Source: Saturnia japonica (lineage: Eukaryota > Arthropoda > Insecta > Lepidoptera > Saturniidae). Taken from it: 64,000 nt of DNA. The notes beneath the pieces are model-generated. The model did not search any database. It was given only the letters and a program-made list of their open reading frames with translations, and had not been told where the DNA came from. The stretch spans positions 14,795,327-14,859,326 of the forward strand of contig CM065313.1 in the NCBI GenBank assembly GCA_033032175.1, in the 5' to 3' direction. Position numbers and translations under genes: made by a program. Below, one piece after another: positions 47,801-56,766 of this stretch (position 1 is its first letter; each line of letters begins with the position of its first letter).

Positions 47801-48391
47801 AGGTTTATACAAAATTTGAAGTAGATTGGACCAAGGAATCACGATGTCCCATACAAACTTAACCTCCTTTTACACCCCCTTAGTGTAGAATTTCAGAAAA
47901 TTCTTTCTTATCGGATGCCTACGTCATACATAGAATACACCCTCCAAGTTTCAAGTCTCTACGATCAGCGGTTTAGGCTGTGCGTTGATCCGTCAGTCAT
48001 TCAGGATTTGCATTATAAATGCAAATTTGCATTTGCTTTACATTTTATATGTATAGATAGTTGTGATTCTTGTTTAAAACTTGCGTATAATGCCTTATTT
48101 ACATGTCTTATAGTTGTGAGTATTATGTAGTTTTGTATGATTATTAACTACGTAAATTTAATTGTCATAGGTACAGGTTATTCTTATTGTTGTGGTGATC
48201 TTTAGTGCTTAGAATGGTTTATAAATGCGTATATATTTAATGTTTGAGTTTCTCTTTATTACGTTAATAACGTTTCTTGGTGTTTTATCTACGGTTATTT
48301 ACGTGTTATATTATGTTTAGTGACCCTTATATATTAGAATAGTAAGCAAATTAAAGAGTTCGTATTGGTATGTGTTTTACTATAGGGGAAG

Positions 48392-48426
<35 letters not shown>

Positions 48427-50919
48427 TATATTTCATGTCTTGGACTTCAGTGGCATTGACATTTGTTTTATGGTCTTCATTATTGGTTTGTATAAAATAT
48501 TTTTCCTATTAATAGGGTTAAATTTAGAAATTCATAACACTATTTGGTCACGCACACAAGCATCATTCTAAATAGTCAGCGCCAGCGACAACCAATCATT
48601 AATCCATGGACCTTAATTTAATAAGTAAATGGCGACCCATGTGCTAGTTCTAAGTAAGTAAATAATTGATTTAAAGATATTGCCAAAATGTAGGAAAGCC
48701 ACGGCTTGATACAATCAATAAACTGCTCGAAATTTATAATCTAGAATTAAGGCTTCTCTGTTTGTATCCGAAGAAATACACTCATATTCATGTTTCTAAT
48801 AGTGATCTCATTGTGTCCCCAATAATATTATTAGCAGTTAGTAGTTTTATATGATGCACAAATTCTTATTAACAAAAATTTGGATCCAAAACATAATGAT
48901 TCATTCAGGAATTGCCACTTTTAAGATTATTTTAAAGTCATCACCCCGCACCGTAAAATATCATTACCATCATTTCCGAAGACTTTAGATGGATCAGAGG
49001 GTTCAGCGTGGTTTTCTAAGTCCAACAGTTTTTTGGTCATCGTGCTTCACATTGGTCTGTCAATATTCCTAGTCTCTGTGGAAATTCTTCACCAGATTTA
49101 TTTAAGTCAATTCTTTTCGATAATAATATCACAACGAAATAATATATTTTATGTTTTAAAAGCTACATGGGCGTATTAACAAGGTCTCATCTAGTAGCCT
49201 TAAACAGATCTCAGACTGCAACCACACCATCCATAAAAGGTTACGAGAGAATCGAATAACTTTATTAGGACAAGCAACGTTACATTTTATTGCTTAGCGC
49301 AGTTCATGTTTTTTGTTTGACGCTCCACATATCTAGTTGAGTTGACAAGGCAAAGTAAATCAGAGCGAATAAACAGCAATATATCAAATTACTCATCATT
49401 AATAACGTAAGATGACTACTGAAAATTGTTGATTCATATGAGTGAAACCAGTTTGCTTCACAGTGGACGAAGTCCAAGATAACCCACAGTCATGAAATTT
49501 CCAAAATAACACAATATAAATAATTGTTTAAACAATTTTATAATAATAGGTGTATTCGCTGTAGTAGCTTTATTGAAACAAATGTTGTGAATATGCTGAG
49601 CGGCAACCATAGCCTGTGGACGCTTGTAACACTATAGGTATTACTAGCGTGTGGGCAAACTTGAATCCTCCTACCCCAAAAAGCTCTGGAAAACCTATTC
49701 ATCGCAGGAATACAATATTAGGTTATAGGGCTGCTTCTATAGGGTGGAGGTATTCCCCCAGTCGGATTTCTCCAAGAAGAGAAAAGTCTCCATAGGAAAT
49801 CTCCAAAAAAGTTATCTGTGTACCTATCATTGTATAACAACTAATCCGATAATCATCACGCCACTATATCTCTAATGACGTAATCAAAGACAAAAGCAGT
49901 ATAGCCAATTAATTAAAACACAAGTTTTATGTTTTTGCTTTAATGTGTATCACTTCATAATTCATTCCTCCGCTTTTTTCAAAAATGTGGTAATCTCCTA
50001 GTTAAACAACCAAAGGATGTGGTTACGATTTGATATTAAGAGCAACATTTAATATAATTACAATATATTCGTTTGTTTTCCAACAGCGAGCGTTTCCGTA
50101 ATTAAATCAGCATAATGAGTAATTTACAAAGTTTTAATAACAAAATGTGCAAAAAGAAATATATATACAGCTTCCTTTATGTTATTAGTCGTTTGCGAAT
50201 TATTAGACGATAATAAAATCAAGGTGTTTTTTATTTTTTCGTATGAGACTGATGTCTACAATTTTTACTCAAATGCAATCGCCTCTCGGTTTCAGATTGG
50301 CCTTGAGGTATTGCTTTAGCCGAATTGCACACATATCTCTTCCGGCAAACAAAAGTAGAGCGAAGTTAAGTGCAATGTTGTTCACAAATAAAACGAAAAC
50401 ACACACGAAACATAATATGTCGTATCCGTAAATGAATATTGTCATGCGATAGAAATATATATAAAAAACTTCCTCATAGGTATATTATATACATTATTCT
50501 CTTTAATATTCTATAAATTTTTATGTTAAAACCAATTGATAGATAACTGCACATCGATAGTACTTGATATATCGAGATAAAATTTACCTTCGTTTTCCGA
50601 TATGATAAGAATTTTGGTGTCTTAGTCAACAATTTGTTACAAAATATGTAAAATTTACTTTAGATATGTACCGATGTAGAAAACTATATTTTAAAATTTA
50701 ATGGTTTAAAATAAAGCACGCGATCACGAATGTTTATACGAATGTAATAGACAACCTGTATTGTTTAGCCCTCTGGCTGCGTAGACTCGGCGCTGGGCTG
50801 GAAGAGCGCACTGCAGCTGGTTCGGCAACTTGCAGGTCCGTTTTCTGTCTCCGTGCACCCATCCGCAGATGGGCCAGCCCAGACCCCGAGGAGGAAGACG
50901 CACTCGAAACAGAACGCAT
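26234..50919 (-). CDS. Ser-rich coiled-coil SxIP protein, possibly CCSER/FAM190 family (span entry)
   Basis: Exons supported by splice sites and phase are 50919-50756, 38584-38392, 34912-34781, 31705-31586, then a candidate 28376-28093, then 26897-26234. The first four join without a break (phases 2, 0, 0, 0) into 203 codons. The last exon needs phase 2, so at least one exon is missing between 31586 and 26897. With the candidate exon the protein is 518 residues. Visible parts are a Ser/Ala-rich N-terminus, a conserved leucine-heptad segment (VVDIKTLLLQLKRVLQE and RRQILYLQGQLEERDRLVRV), NVATQTDR, and a C-terminal SGIPRR motif. SxIP motifs bind EB1-type microtubule plus-end proteins, and CCSER2 is known as such a protein. 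Family assignment is from memory of these features and is tentative. Confidence 0.6.
26898..28092. other. Intron sequence of the coiled-coil SxIP gene
   Basis: AT-rich. The minus-strand open frame at 27711-27926 contains a hydrophobic run but has no supporting splice phase. Confidence 0.4.
28093..28376 (-). CDS. Candidate internal exon of the coiled-coil SxIP gene
   Basis: A clean acceptor (TTATTGTTTTAG before 28376) opens a frame that stays open for 150 codons (VYPRFVKVHLQNNAFNLY, then NIEDPLFNDLFKKVSVDHNV). A GTGTTT donor after 28093 would make the exon 284 bases. That length gives exactly the phase needed between exon 4 and the last exon. The donor is weak and no homologous protein is recognised, so it could also be an alternative last exon (stop at 27927) or an unrelated open frame. 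Confidence 0.35.
28377..29884. other. Intron sequence with RTE-like tail and microsatellites
   Basis: At 28985-29160 the text GTGTCCGCGGGTCCGCACGCG to ATCAAAATCGGTTGAAAAAT, given here in outline only, is an RTE-like 3' tail also present at 47030-47180. A (TA)n run precedes it (28964-28980), and (AC)n(AT)n lies at 29644-29674. Nothing else is recognised. Confidence 0.5.
29885..30790 (-). pseudogene. Tc1-like transposase pseudogene
   Basis: On the minus strand the fragments occur in Tc1 order. They are a helix-turn-helix start (RVVGMLQAEATQRSVAEEI), GRRLQWAREHLLWDDNQWSV followed by VLFTVSVF where intact relatives have the catalytic FTDESRF, and WLQEHDVSVIDWPMQSPYLN at the C-terminal catalytic region. 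Stops and frameshifts separate them, and the Asp of FTDE is lost. It lies in an intron of the coiled-coil SxIP gene. Confidence 0.85.
31290..31370 (-). repeat. Partial SINE tail, copy 1
   Basis: ACACGGTCATTTAATTCCAA and AGGTAACTAATAAAGC repeat, with changes, the left part of the SINE at 31735-31968. Only the 3' body is present. Confidence 0.5.
31586..31705 (-). CDS. Coiled-coil SxIP gene, exon 4
   Basis: 40 codons, phase 0 at both ends, acceptor TATTGCAG and donor CGG|GTACCT. It reads GQLEERDRLVRVLQQQMLRM, completing the heptad repeat begun in exon 3, then DDTCNVATQTDR. Copies of a SINE lie on both sides of the exon. Confidence 0.85.
31735..31968 (-). repeat. tRNA-derived SINE
   Basis: Read on the minus strand, it begins with a tRNA-like head: ATGGCGCAAGGGTGGTAAAC (A-box region) and GGTTTCGATCCCCGCC (B box), at about 31968-31895. 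A body follows, ending near 31735. It lies 30 bases from exon 4 of the coiled-coil SxIP gene, on its upstream intron side. Confidence 0.65.
32165..32262 (+). mobile_element. 3' end fragment of the gag-only retrotransposon family
   Basis: The text GCTGAGTGCCCTCTGCGCTC to AAAGCCGCAGCGGCTTTAGGG is nearly identical to the last 90 bases before the A tail of the element at 58415-61774 (61614-61681). It is 5'-truncated and has no A tail. Confidence 0.75.
32600..32945 (+). pseudogene. C-terminal fragment of an RTE/CR1-like ORF2
   Basis: Translation gives MLGVKLSDRIRNSVIR, then FEHVERMNERRMTKQI and, after frameshifts and stops, sequence around TFLDQIGDVLKK, VKSTLNRQAFMKTLMNVEEA. This order (WxGHVERM..RLTKQI) is the familiar C-terminal end of arthropod non-LTR polyproteins. 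It has several stops. Confidence 0.65.
33280..33470 (-). mobile_element. Inverted 3' UTR fragment of the gag-only retrotransposon family
   Basis: The minus strand reads CTTCCTCCCAGAGGGCAG and later TTTCGCGGCTGAGTGCC, blocks that occur in the same order in the 3' UTR at 61446-61640. It is a diverged copy. Confidence 0.55.
33590..34739 (+). mobile_element. Non-LTR retrotransposon 3' region with hairpin/A-tract array and A tail
   Basis: GC-rich sequence in an AT-rich intron, ending GATGGGTTTTCCCTCCACG and a run of 12 A (34728-34739), as for a retroposed 3' end. No reverse transcriptase is present, so it is a 5'-truncated 3' UTR; I assign it provisionally to an R1-like LINE. Between 33823 and 34390 it holds a series of about 12 short hairpins, each followed by a TTAAAAAA-type tract (listed separately). 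Open frames in it are not convincing as genes. Confidence 0.6.
33823..34396 (+). repeat. Array of about 12 short hairpins each followed by an A-tract
   Basis: Each unit is a 4-7 bp stem around an A/G loop, then a run of A. Examples are GAGGAGGAAGAAAACCTCC (33825), GGTGGAGTAAACCACC (33890), GTGGTGGAATAAACCACC (33927), GGTGGAAGAAAACCACC (33967), GGTGGAGAAAACCACC (34033), GTGGAAGGAAACCAC (34073), GAGGAGGAAACCTC (34179) and GAGGAGAAAACCTC (34373). After each comes TTAAAAAA, TATAAAAAA or close variants. Stem sequences differ between units, while pairing and the A-tract are kept. Confidence 0.8.
34781..34912 (-). CDS. Coiled-coil SxIP gene, exon 3
   Basis: 44 codons, phase 0 at both ends, acceptor GTCTATAG and donor CAG|GTAATC. 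It reads SETLDPLLAACAESPARGNG, a Pro/Arg linker, then SSEMRRQILYLQ, the start of the second coiled coil. A retrotransposon A-tail ends 41 bases beyond the donor. Confidence 0.85.
34913..38391. other. Intron 2 of the coiled-coil SxIP gene
   Basis: AT-rich with no gene seen. At about 36480-36780 is a dispersed repeat whose end (GGATGGATATTTGTAATTC to GGATAAGTGG) recurs, diverged, at 56965-57045. Confidence 0.5.
38392..38584 (-). CDS. Coiled-coil SxIP gene, exon 2
   Basis: It lies between acceptor TTTTTCTAG and donor GAG|GTCTGT. It reads ASLPVRTARLLQRSRTQTPS, an Ala/Pro/Ser linker, and then QDVVDIKTLLLQLKRVLQE with leucines spaced as a coiled coil. Codons are GC-rich compared with the flanks. 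Confidence 0.85.
38740..39560. repeat. Two diverged copies of a lepidopteran dispersed repeat
   Basis: Blocks such as CACAATCTCACCTAATGTTA, GGCTCTCAAGTGCAGCTG and CGACAGATTTTCAATTTGAG at 38758-38890 return in part at 39445-39545 and again at 57415-57550. The structure (no coding, similar 5' starts) suggests a short non-autonomous element. Confidence 0.5.
39819..40150 (+). repeat. Full-length tRNA-derived SINE
   Basis: The head at 39819-39890 folds like a tRNA. It has an A box in TTAGCCTAGTGGTCGTAAGC and a perfect B box GGTTCGAATCC, flanked by paired CCTGG/CCAGG arms. A body of about 230 bases follows (AATGGCAATAGATTAATGCC and so on) and ends in an A/G-rich stretch at 40120-40145. The strict B box suggests a fairly young copy with a working Pol III promoter. 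It is in antisense orientation in intron 1 of the coiled-coil SxIP gene. Confidence 0.8.
40319..43449. repeat. Tandem duplication, copy 1 (3131 bp)
   Basis: It starts ATTTGCCACAGAACGGCG and ends GCAGGTAGTAATT. It is non-coding, made of old repeat material (for example a tail reading TCTATCCAGTAGTTTTTGCG at 40950). It opens with a GC-rich microsatellite in which GGCGTGGCGCGC is present twice. It is about 98 percent identical by eye to 43543-46631. Confidence 0.95.
43450..43542. repeat. Third partial copy at the duplication junction
   Basis: These 93 bases repeat about 43264-43354 (ACTTATTGTGGTTTAAATAA to AGTATAATGTACAA), then switch without a gap to the start of copy 2. The junction is therefore composite, not a simple head-to-tail join. 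Confidence 0.9.
43543..46631. repeat. Tandem duplication, copy 2 (3089 bp)
   Basis: Same start and end as copy 1. Differences are mostly small indels: one GC-rich 12-bp unit lost at 43570, 'AGTAAG' lost near 44370, and ATATAT gained near 45298. There are also scattered substitutions. Both copies lie in intron 1 of the coiled-coil SxIP gene. Confidence 0.95.
46632..48060 (+). repeat. RTE-like non-LTR tails
   Basis: At 47025-47588 a segment starts CAGTGTGCCCGCGGTTCCGC and ends GGCGTGAAAACGTAACAGAC..TAGTATTAGTATGG, the typical shape of lepidopteran RTE-like 3' regions. At 47700-48040 another tail reads CCAAGTTTCAAGTCTCTACG then GCGGTTTAGGCTGTGCG. No reverse transcriptase remains. Confidence 0.6.
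48393..48423. repeat. (TA)n microsatellite
   Basis: About 15 uninterrupted TA units. Confidence 0.95.
48424..50755. other. Intron 1 of the coiled-coil SxIP gene, proximal part
   Basis: AT-rich. The only recognised item is an inverted copy of the 15030-15240 repeat at about 49628-49805 (AAAGCTCTGGAAAACCTATT, GGGTGGAGGTATTCCCCCAG). Confidence 0.5.
50756..50919 (-). CDS. Coiled-coil SxIP gene, exon 1 (start codon)
   Basis: ATG at 50919 is the first Met after an in-frame TGA about 120 bases upstream. It reads MRSVSSASSSSGSGLAHLRM, then QVAEPAAVRSSSPAPSLRSQ and RAKQY. The donor ACAG|GTTGTC leaves phase 2, and the split Arg codon is completed by exon 2. The exon is strongly GC-rich and lies in a GC-rich promoter-like region. 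Confidence 0.75.
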
Positions 50920-51690
50920 AACTCGCGGGAGACTTTCACAGCACGCACGCACGCGGCTGACTGAGAAACGCTCGCGGTACACGCTATCGGCGCCACCACC
51001 GCTGGCCCACCAGCTCGCCCGGAAAAATCAGATCTCACGCCTCCGACCCTATCCATTCACGCCGATCGGATCACAACCATAAATTTTCTTTTTGTTACAC
51101 TCTGCTTGCCGTTTACAGTTAAACCTATAAGTGTACGAAGCGTGGTCGACGCAGTTCTGATTCATATAGTGCCATATTTTCATCTCGCTGCTAGTTACAT
51201 GTGTGGGGTACTGTACTGACACTCTAGTTTGGCCACGGCGGCATTGCGAATGACGCGCCGAGGTGTGTCGAACAGGGAGTAGAGTGAACGAGCGATTCTA
51301 ATGGCTGCTTCGTCACAGCGCAACGTCACGCTCAATGACCGCGAACCGACACCGAGACCACTTTCTTTTCCACGTGATTTTGTTTGTTTTGTATTACATG
51401 ACAACCGATAAGCCAGGACAAATTTAAACAACACACTAATCAAAACATTTTGTAGTAGCACTCGCGTGAATTATTGCAACGTTTGAAAAACGATATGAAT
51501 CCGCTTCCGCGACCTTTCGGTAATAATTTGCCATTTTTGGGTCAGTGTCAGTGTTCGGTTCGTTCATTTGTTTTGCACAAGCTCGTAGATCCAGATACCT
51601 TTTCCAAATGAGCATAGCGCATGCGTGGGCCCGTTCAATAATCACTCCCTCGCTCGCTAAAAATATTTCTAGCAAGGCAAAATGAATCAT
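50920..51690 (-). promoter_or_regulatory. GC-rich 5' UTR and probable promoter of the coiled-coil SxIP gene
   Basis: CpG-rich compared with its surroundings. An in-frame TGA about 120 bases upstream of the ATG marks 5' UTR. TCTCAGTCAGCC (minus strand, about 50958-50969) contains an initiator-like TCAGT. No TATA box stands out. Short open frames here (51195-51690) have no support as genes. Confidence 0.4.
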
Positions 51691-52484
51691 AATAAAATTG
51701 TGTTTTGAATACCCTTCTGACTTTATTATCCTGGTGTGGAATTGAGGTTGCGGTTAATAACAACCGATTGAACACGTTTCGCTTATGAGATGACATAAGC
51801 TTTAAGTTTTATATAGTGTTTATTAGCTTAATTGAAATAACAGATATTGTTGTAATTTGTACATGCTTGAGTTAGATTAGGGGAGTGGTTATAATGCACG
51901 TAATGCTGTCTGGCAGTTACGGCTCACAGAGCAGTGCTCACGAAAATCCCAGCCGACGGCGACAGAGACTGATTGTCTATAGTTTATTAAATTTCACAAA
52001 CGAACTACGTTTCGGTATTAAGTACAATTTATCTAATTTTCAATTTATATTTATAAAATTCTTTATACATTTGGCACTATTATCTCTAACTCTTGAAGGA
52101 CCTAATTATATAAGATTTGAAATCTAGACTATGATTTACTAAATACCCCTTCCAAAATTGTTGGGCAGTTTATAGGAGTTCTAAAAGTACTCTAAAAGTA
52201 ACTTAGTTATATGTATTTTATTTCTATGGATAACTGCTGCGGCATTTCGCAAATGTATTCGAATTCGACAATTTAGACCGAGTTAAAAATTATCACGAAA
52301 ATTTCCGCGCTTTTATTATTATAGTCAAAATGTGTAACACTTTATTTCTCAGGTTATTAGATATTTGTTACATGCTATCGGCATGCCTGTCTAATGCAAT
52401 AAACGCCAATAAATATTATACATTTGTTTTTCCGTGTTATATTTCAGTAGTCACTTATATAGATGTTTATTTTTACTTTTTGAC
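51691..52484. other. Intergenic AT-rich sequence
   Basis: Nothing recognised. Confidence 0.4.
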
Positions 52485-52640
52485 AATTCACACTAATATT
52501 ATAAATGTGAAAGATTTTATATTTGGATGTTTGTTGTTTAATCACGCAAACCAGCTGAACGGATTTGCATCAATTTTGGTATAGTTAGTTAGCATTTTTA
52601 TATAACCTGGATTAACACATAGGAAACGTTTTATCCTGGT
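52485..52640 (-). repeat. RTE-like 3' end, minus orientation
   Basis: It begins ACACTAATATTATAAATGTG, the inverted form of the usual terminal tail, and continues into the inverted 'cagctgaacggatttgcatc' block. It matches in type 63600-63727. Confidence 0.6.
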
Positions 52641-53308
52641 AAATGACATAATTATTATTTCTCTCTGGACTCCATTCTGAAGTGTACGCTGACGATGTCT
52701 CGGCAAGAAATATGTAAGTAAAACAATACAGAAAACCATCTATATTTTTTTATAAATATCACTTCGTTCACCCAAACAACGACCACTGGTCATATATTAG
52801 GATAATTAGGTAGATATCTCGGTAGACGCAATTTTTTTGGCTTGCAGCTTAACATCATGTATATAGTAACATCATTTTGCCGTGCAAACAAAAAAAAACT
52901 TATAAAACACTCTCATCAATTATTAATGTCTACCTACATAATTATGGCTTTGGTCAGAAATGACACATTGGAGAGCCGAGAGAATACACGAGGGGTTTCC
53001 TTGTAAGTCGAGGTGCAAGACTTCTCAAAAGTAGTACAATGTTTGTAAATAGGTACAGCATTCTGGTAGAGTATAAAACTCAGTAGAGCTCTTGTCTCTT
53101 GTACTCAGTACATTTTGTAATACATTATTATTACAGTTTTTATTCCTTTTCTGTATTTATTTGGAACTGATTTATCAATAACAACAAAAGCGCCAAATAG
53201 AACAGAGAGTATTAAATTATACAAATAGTATTTTTATTATTATCTCCGAAGAAAAAACTATATGTGAATACAAGTGAGCACGTAAAACATGAGGACCATG
53301 ATACTACT

Positions 53309-54038
53309 GTGTCCCAAAAGTATCCGACCTGTACCAGTAATTTCGCACTGGGATTATATTTCGTTATACGGTTCATGGCATCCTTCAAAGTAGTCCCTCT
53401 TCGACTGAACGAGAGGCTCCCATCGGTGTTTCCACATCCTGATGCAGTTCTGGTAATTGGTTTTCGGAATGGCCATGACAGCACGTGTCCATTCGTTTCA
53501 ACCGTCTCTTTGTTCTCAAACCGGTGTCCTTTGAACGGCATTTTTATTTTTGGGAACGGCCAAAAGTCTTTGGGTTCTATTTCGGGACTATACGGAGGCT
53601 GACGGAGTTGTGCAATATTGTTTCGCTAAAAACTGTTACACGAGGTTTAATGAATGCGCTGGCGCGATATTATGGAGCTGAAACCAGTCACTGCTCGCCC
53701 AAACATTTGTGAGGCGCCGTTTTTGAATCGCTTGTACCACTCCTTTGAATTATGCCCATACAAACATCTTCAAAGGCCTCCTGCATCATTTCGATGGTCT
53801 CTTCTCTATACAACTCTTTCCGAGTTTGGAGCAAAACTTTATTCAAATTCGTTGTTCCGATCTCCATCATCAAAATTCGATGAACGTGAAATCGACAATG
53901 TACGTAAAGACACGCTGCGCTCGAAATAATAAACTTCGTCGGAGCCATGGTAGCCGAAGACTTCATAAATAAACACTAAAGTTAATTCGGACGTTATGGC
54001 GCGAAGTTATGAGTACGGATCGGATACTTTTGGGACAC
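53309..54038 (-). mobile_element. Internally deleted mariner-like element
   Basis: The ends GTGTCCCAAAAGTATCCGAC (53309) and its inverted match (54019-54038) are terminal repeats. On the minus strand the transposase remnant includes PPYSPEIEPKDFWPF and FPKIKMPFKGHRFENKETV, matching the third catalytic region (PPYSPDLAPxDF) of mariners. At about 730 bp the element lacks most of the N-terminal and central region. Frameshifts are present. Confidence 0.8.
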
Positions 54039-56737
54039 ACCTCGTATAAGTTATAATCACACACATAGGGACAGAATGTTCAAACTTCAAGGTGAACGCC
54101 CGAGTAAGATTTGAACATGGTAAAGTAATTATTACTTTCATTTACCCATTTAGCATACCCATAACTCTTAGTTAGGGGTAACTCATTAAAATGGATACGT
54201 GTATTCATTAATAATTTTGAAAGTTCTTAATTATAACCTAGCGCAATGCACGTAATAAGTATGTTTTCGCATGAAATTAGTTTTATATAATTTAGATCAC
54301 ATTTACCGGAGGAAGTATAATTAAAAGCGTAATATTATAAATGTAACTACGTTTTACAAAATTATGCTATGCAAAAAGCTGACGGTTCCTTGATATATGC
54401 TGGATTATTCTGGTACTAACCGGTTACATATCCTAAAAAAGCGACGTGTCAACTCATAAAAACTTCATATCTTTCGCAAATATCATATCGTTAATGTATA
54501 AGTATTTTCTTCCTGTAAGACTTGCGGAAATTGAACAACAAAATAAATTTCTTTGCAGTTTTACTTATTGGATATTTTAAATACAAACCGCAGTTATAAC
54601 GGTGGTTGTTAATGATCTCAGTTATCCTGTTGATTCTTGGATTTACAGTACATGATACCAGTGATCAGGTGCAGAAAAGTCACTTGGCGGAAGTAAAAAA
54701 AAATCTAGTACTCAAAAGTTTTTGTACAACCGTAGTACCGCTACATTCTATTTCGAGTTGCATTTTATAATTGGAAACTGTCGATGGATCACGTAACTAA
54801 AAAGAAGTATGTACATCACAAAGTCTTTAATAAGGTCAAAGCAGATATCTCATTTTAGAGCGAAGTTTAAAGTGGTTTAAAAGGTTGCACAAATTCCCAT
54901 TTAAATTATTCATTTATTTAACAGTTAAGTACTTGATTCAGATTTCAAACACATTTTAAATGGAAGAAAAGTTAATAGTGTTAAAGCAATAGTTTCTGCA
55001 GTTTAATTTTTTTTATCATTTTCTTCTTGTTAAGTGTCTTATATATTTCTCTATATTTATCAGCGATATTGCAAATTACAATTAATTTTTATTTATAAAA
55101 GTTTTCTATGTATTCTTATGTGTATGTATTTAACTGTTATCTAATTCAAATTTTAATGAGATTTTTTACGGCCCATAGCTGTGGTGGGTGTTTGTAATCA
55201 TAGCGGTATCGAATTTATGTAGAGCGTAAATATAATGCGCTTAACCTATAAGCATAACGTCAACTAAAAGCGTGTTCGTTTTAGTCCGCTTATATTATAT
55301 GGAAAAGAAAAGCAATAGGAAAAGTCACTTACAGGCAGGGTCAGGGTCACTGTCATTAAAAAACTACGCAGGTAGCGAGATATCCATTAATATTGTTATC
55401 ATCTCAAATGTGATCTTTGTCAAATTCAAAAATGTTTATACATTTTATTTTGGTTTTAGAGAAATAAATGTAATTTAGTTGAATATATTAAACAAAAGTT
55501 ATTGAACTATATGTTGTAAGCGGAAAATATAAAATTTTGAAATGATGGTTGTATAATTCATTTTGGTGAAGAATCAAGGGAGATATGACGTCACCACAAA
55601 AACAAACTTTGTAGAAATCTATACGCACTTTTGATAAAAGAGTAAGAGTCGAAATCTGTAAATTGAATATATTTGAGAAAAAATACTACTTTTAGAATCA
55701 TGGACAGAACACATTTCGATAGTTTTTGAAATTATTGCCTGTTTGTACGCCAATTACACAAAAACGAATAGACAGAATTTAATGGAATTTGGTATAATTA
55801 TAGTTTATAGTCTGAAGGTACATCCCAGGTGCATTTTTAGTGTAGTCAGTCAGAAAAGTTCGCCGGGTATGTTTTAGGTCCTTAGTAAAATAGGATCCGA
55901 GCCTAATCGGATACAAAGCTAAACTAAGCTAAGCGATCCCAGGATCTCGAGCATATGTCTTTATATCTTTTAAATAATATGGGTATTATTGTTAAACTGT
56001 AATATCGGTTAACATTCAAAATGACTTCAGTTGGGTATTCTTATAGCTTATACGGGTCAAATATCATAGGGTGAGATTTTTATTTGGTTGTTGTTTTTCA
56101 TTCACGAGATAAAACCACGTAGATAAAGTCGCGAGCAAATCTAGTAATAATATATAGAGATAATACGGCTAGGATTAGGGATTAGGATTACGGATAGTAT
56201 TTTTGAGCTACGATAGAAATAAATACGATATTTTTAATATAAATAAATGCAACTGAAGCTAGGAGCGAACAATGAGAACCGGAGTAGGAATGGTCTTTAT
56301 ATTATTACAGTTGATCGACAAAAAGTGCCAATGATGTTATATTTTACATACACAAAATAATCATAAAAGAATTCCCTCGTTTCCACGTGACCTTAACTAG
56401 AACAATTGCGAGAGGTGGTAACCGCAGACGTGACATTCTAAATTATATTATTATCGTATCGACTACTGTTCCCACCGAAGCATGGAGTTTCAAGTTACTC
56501 TGCTTCGTTTTATTCATCGAGAATGTACTAACATCGGAAATATTATGTGCTTTTCTAAATTTAAAGTTAAAAATTAAATAACAGAAATGTTAGGTTACAA
56601 TATCGAAGGCAAAATTCTTAATGTGAACATTATCGTATCATAATATAATTAATAATAATTGAACTATCGTAACATTAATTAACATAATAATAATAATATC
56701 GACGGTATAAAGACTAACCAGTAAATATTACTATTAG
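54039..56737. other. Intergenic AT-rich sequence
   Basis: No gene is supported. At about 55745-55870 is a piece resembling an RTE-like tail (ACGAATAGACAGAATTTAAT, GTCTGAAGGTACATCCCAGG). Confidence 0.4.
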
Positions 56738-56766
56738 GTCCTTACATATGAAATTGGCGTTTTGTA
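56738..56766 (+). mobile_element. Solo mariner terminal repeat (cecropia type)
   Basis: TTAGGTCCTTACATATGAAA followed by TTGGCGTTTTGT is the same terminal repeat as at 16500, in a better-preserved form. No transposase follows; after it comes a dispersed repeat related to 36480-36780. Confidence 0.75.

Noticed and set aside
50724..51056. 110-codon minus-strand open frame overlapping exon 1 of the coiled-coil gene
   Set aside because: It is in a different frame from the exon whose donor phase fits exon 2.
53264..53972. Plus-strand open frames in the second mariner
   Set aside because: The transposase motifs are on the minus strand; the plus frames are shadows.
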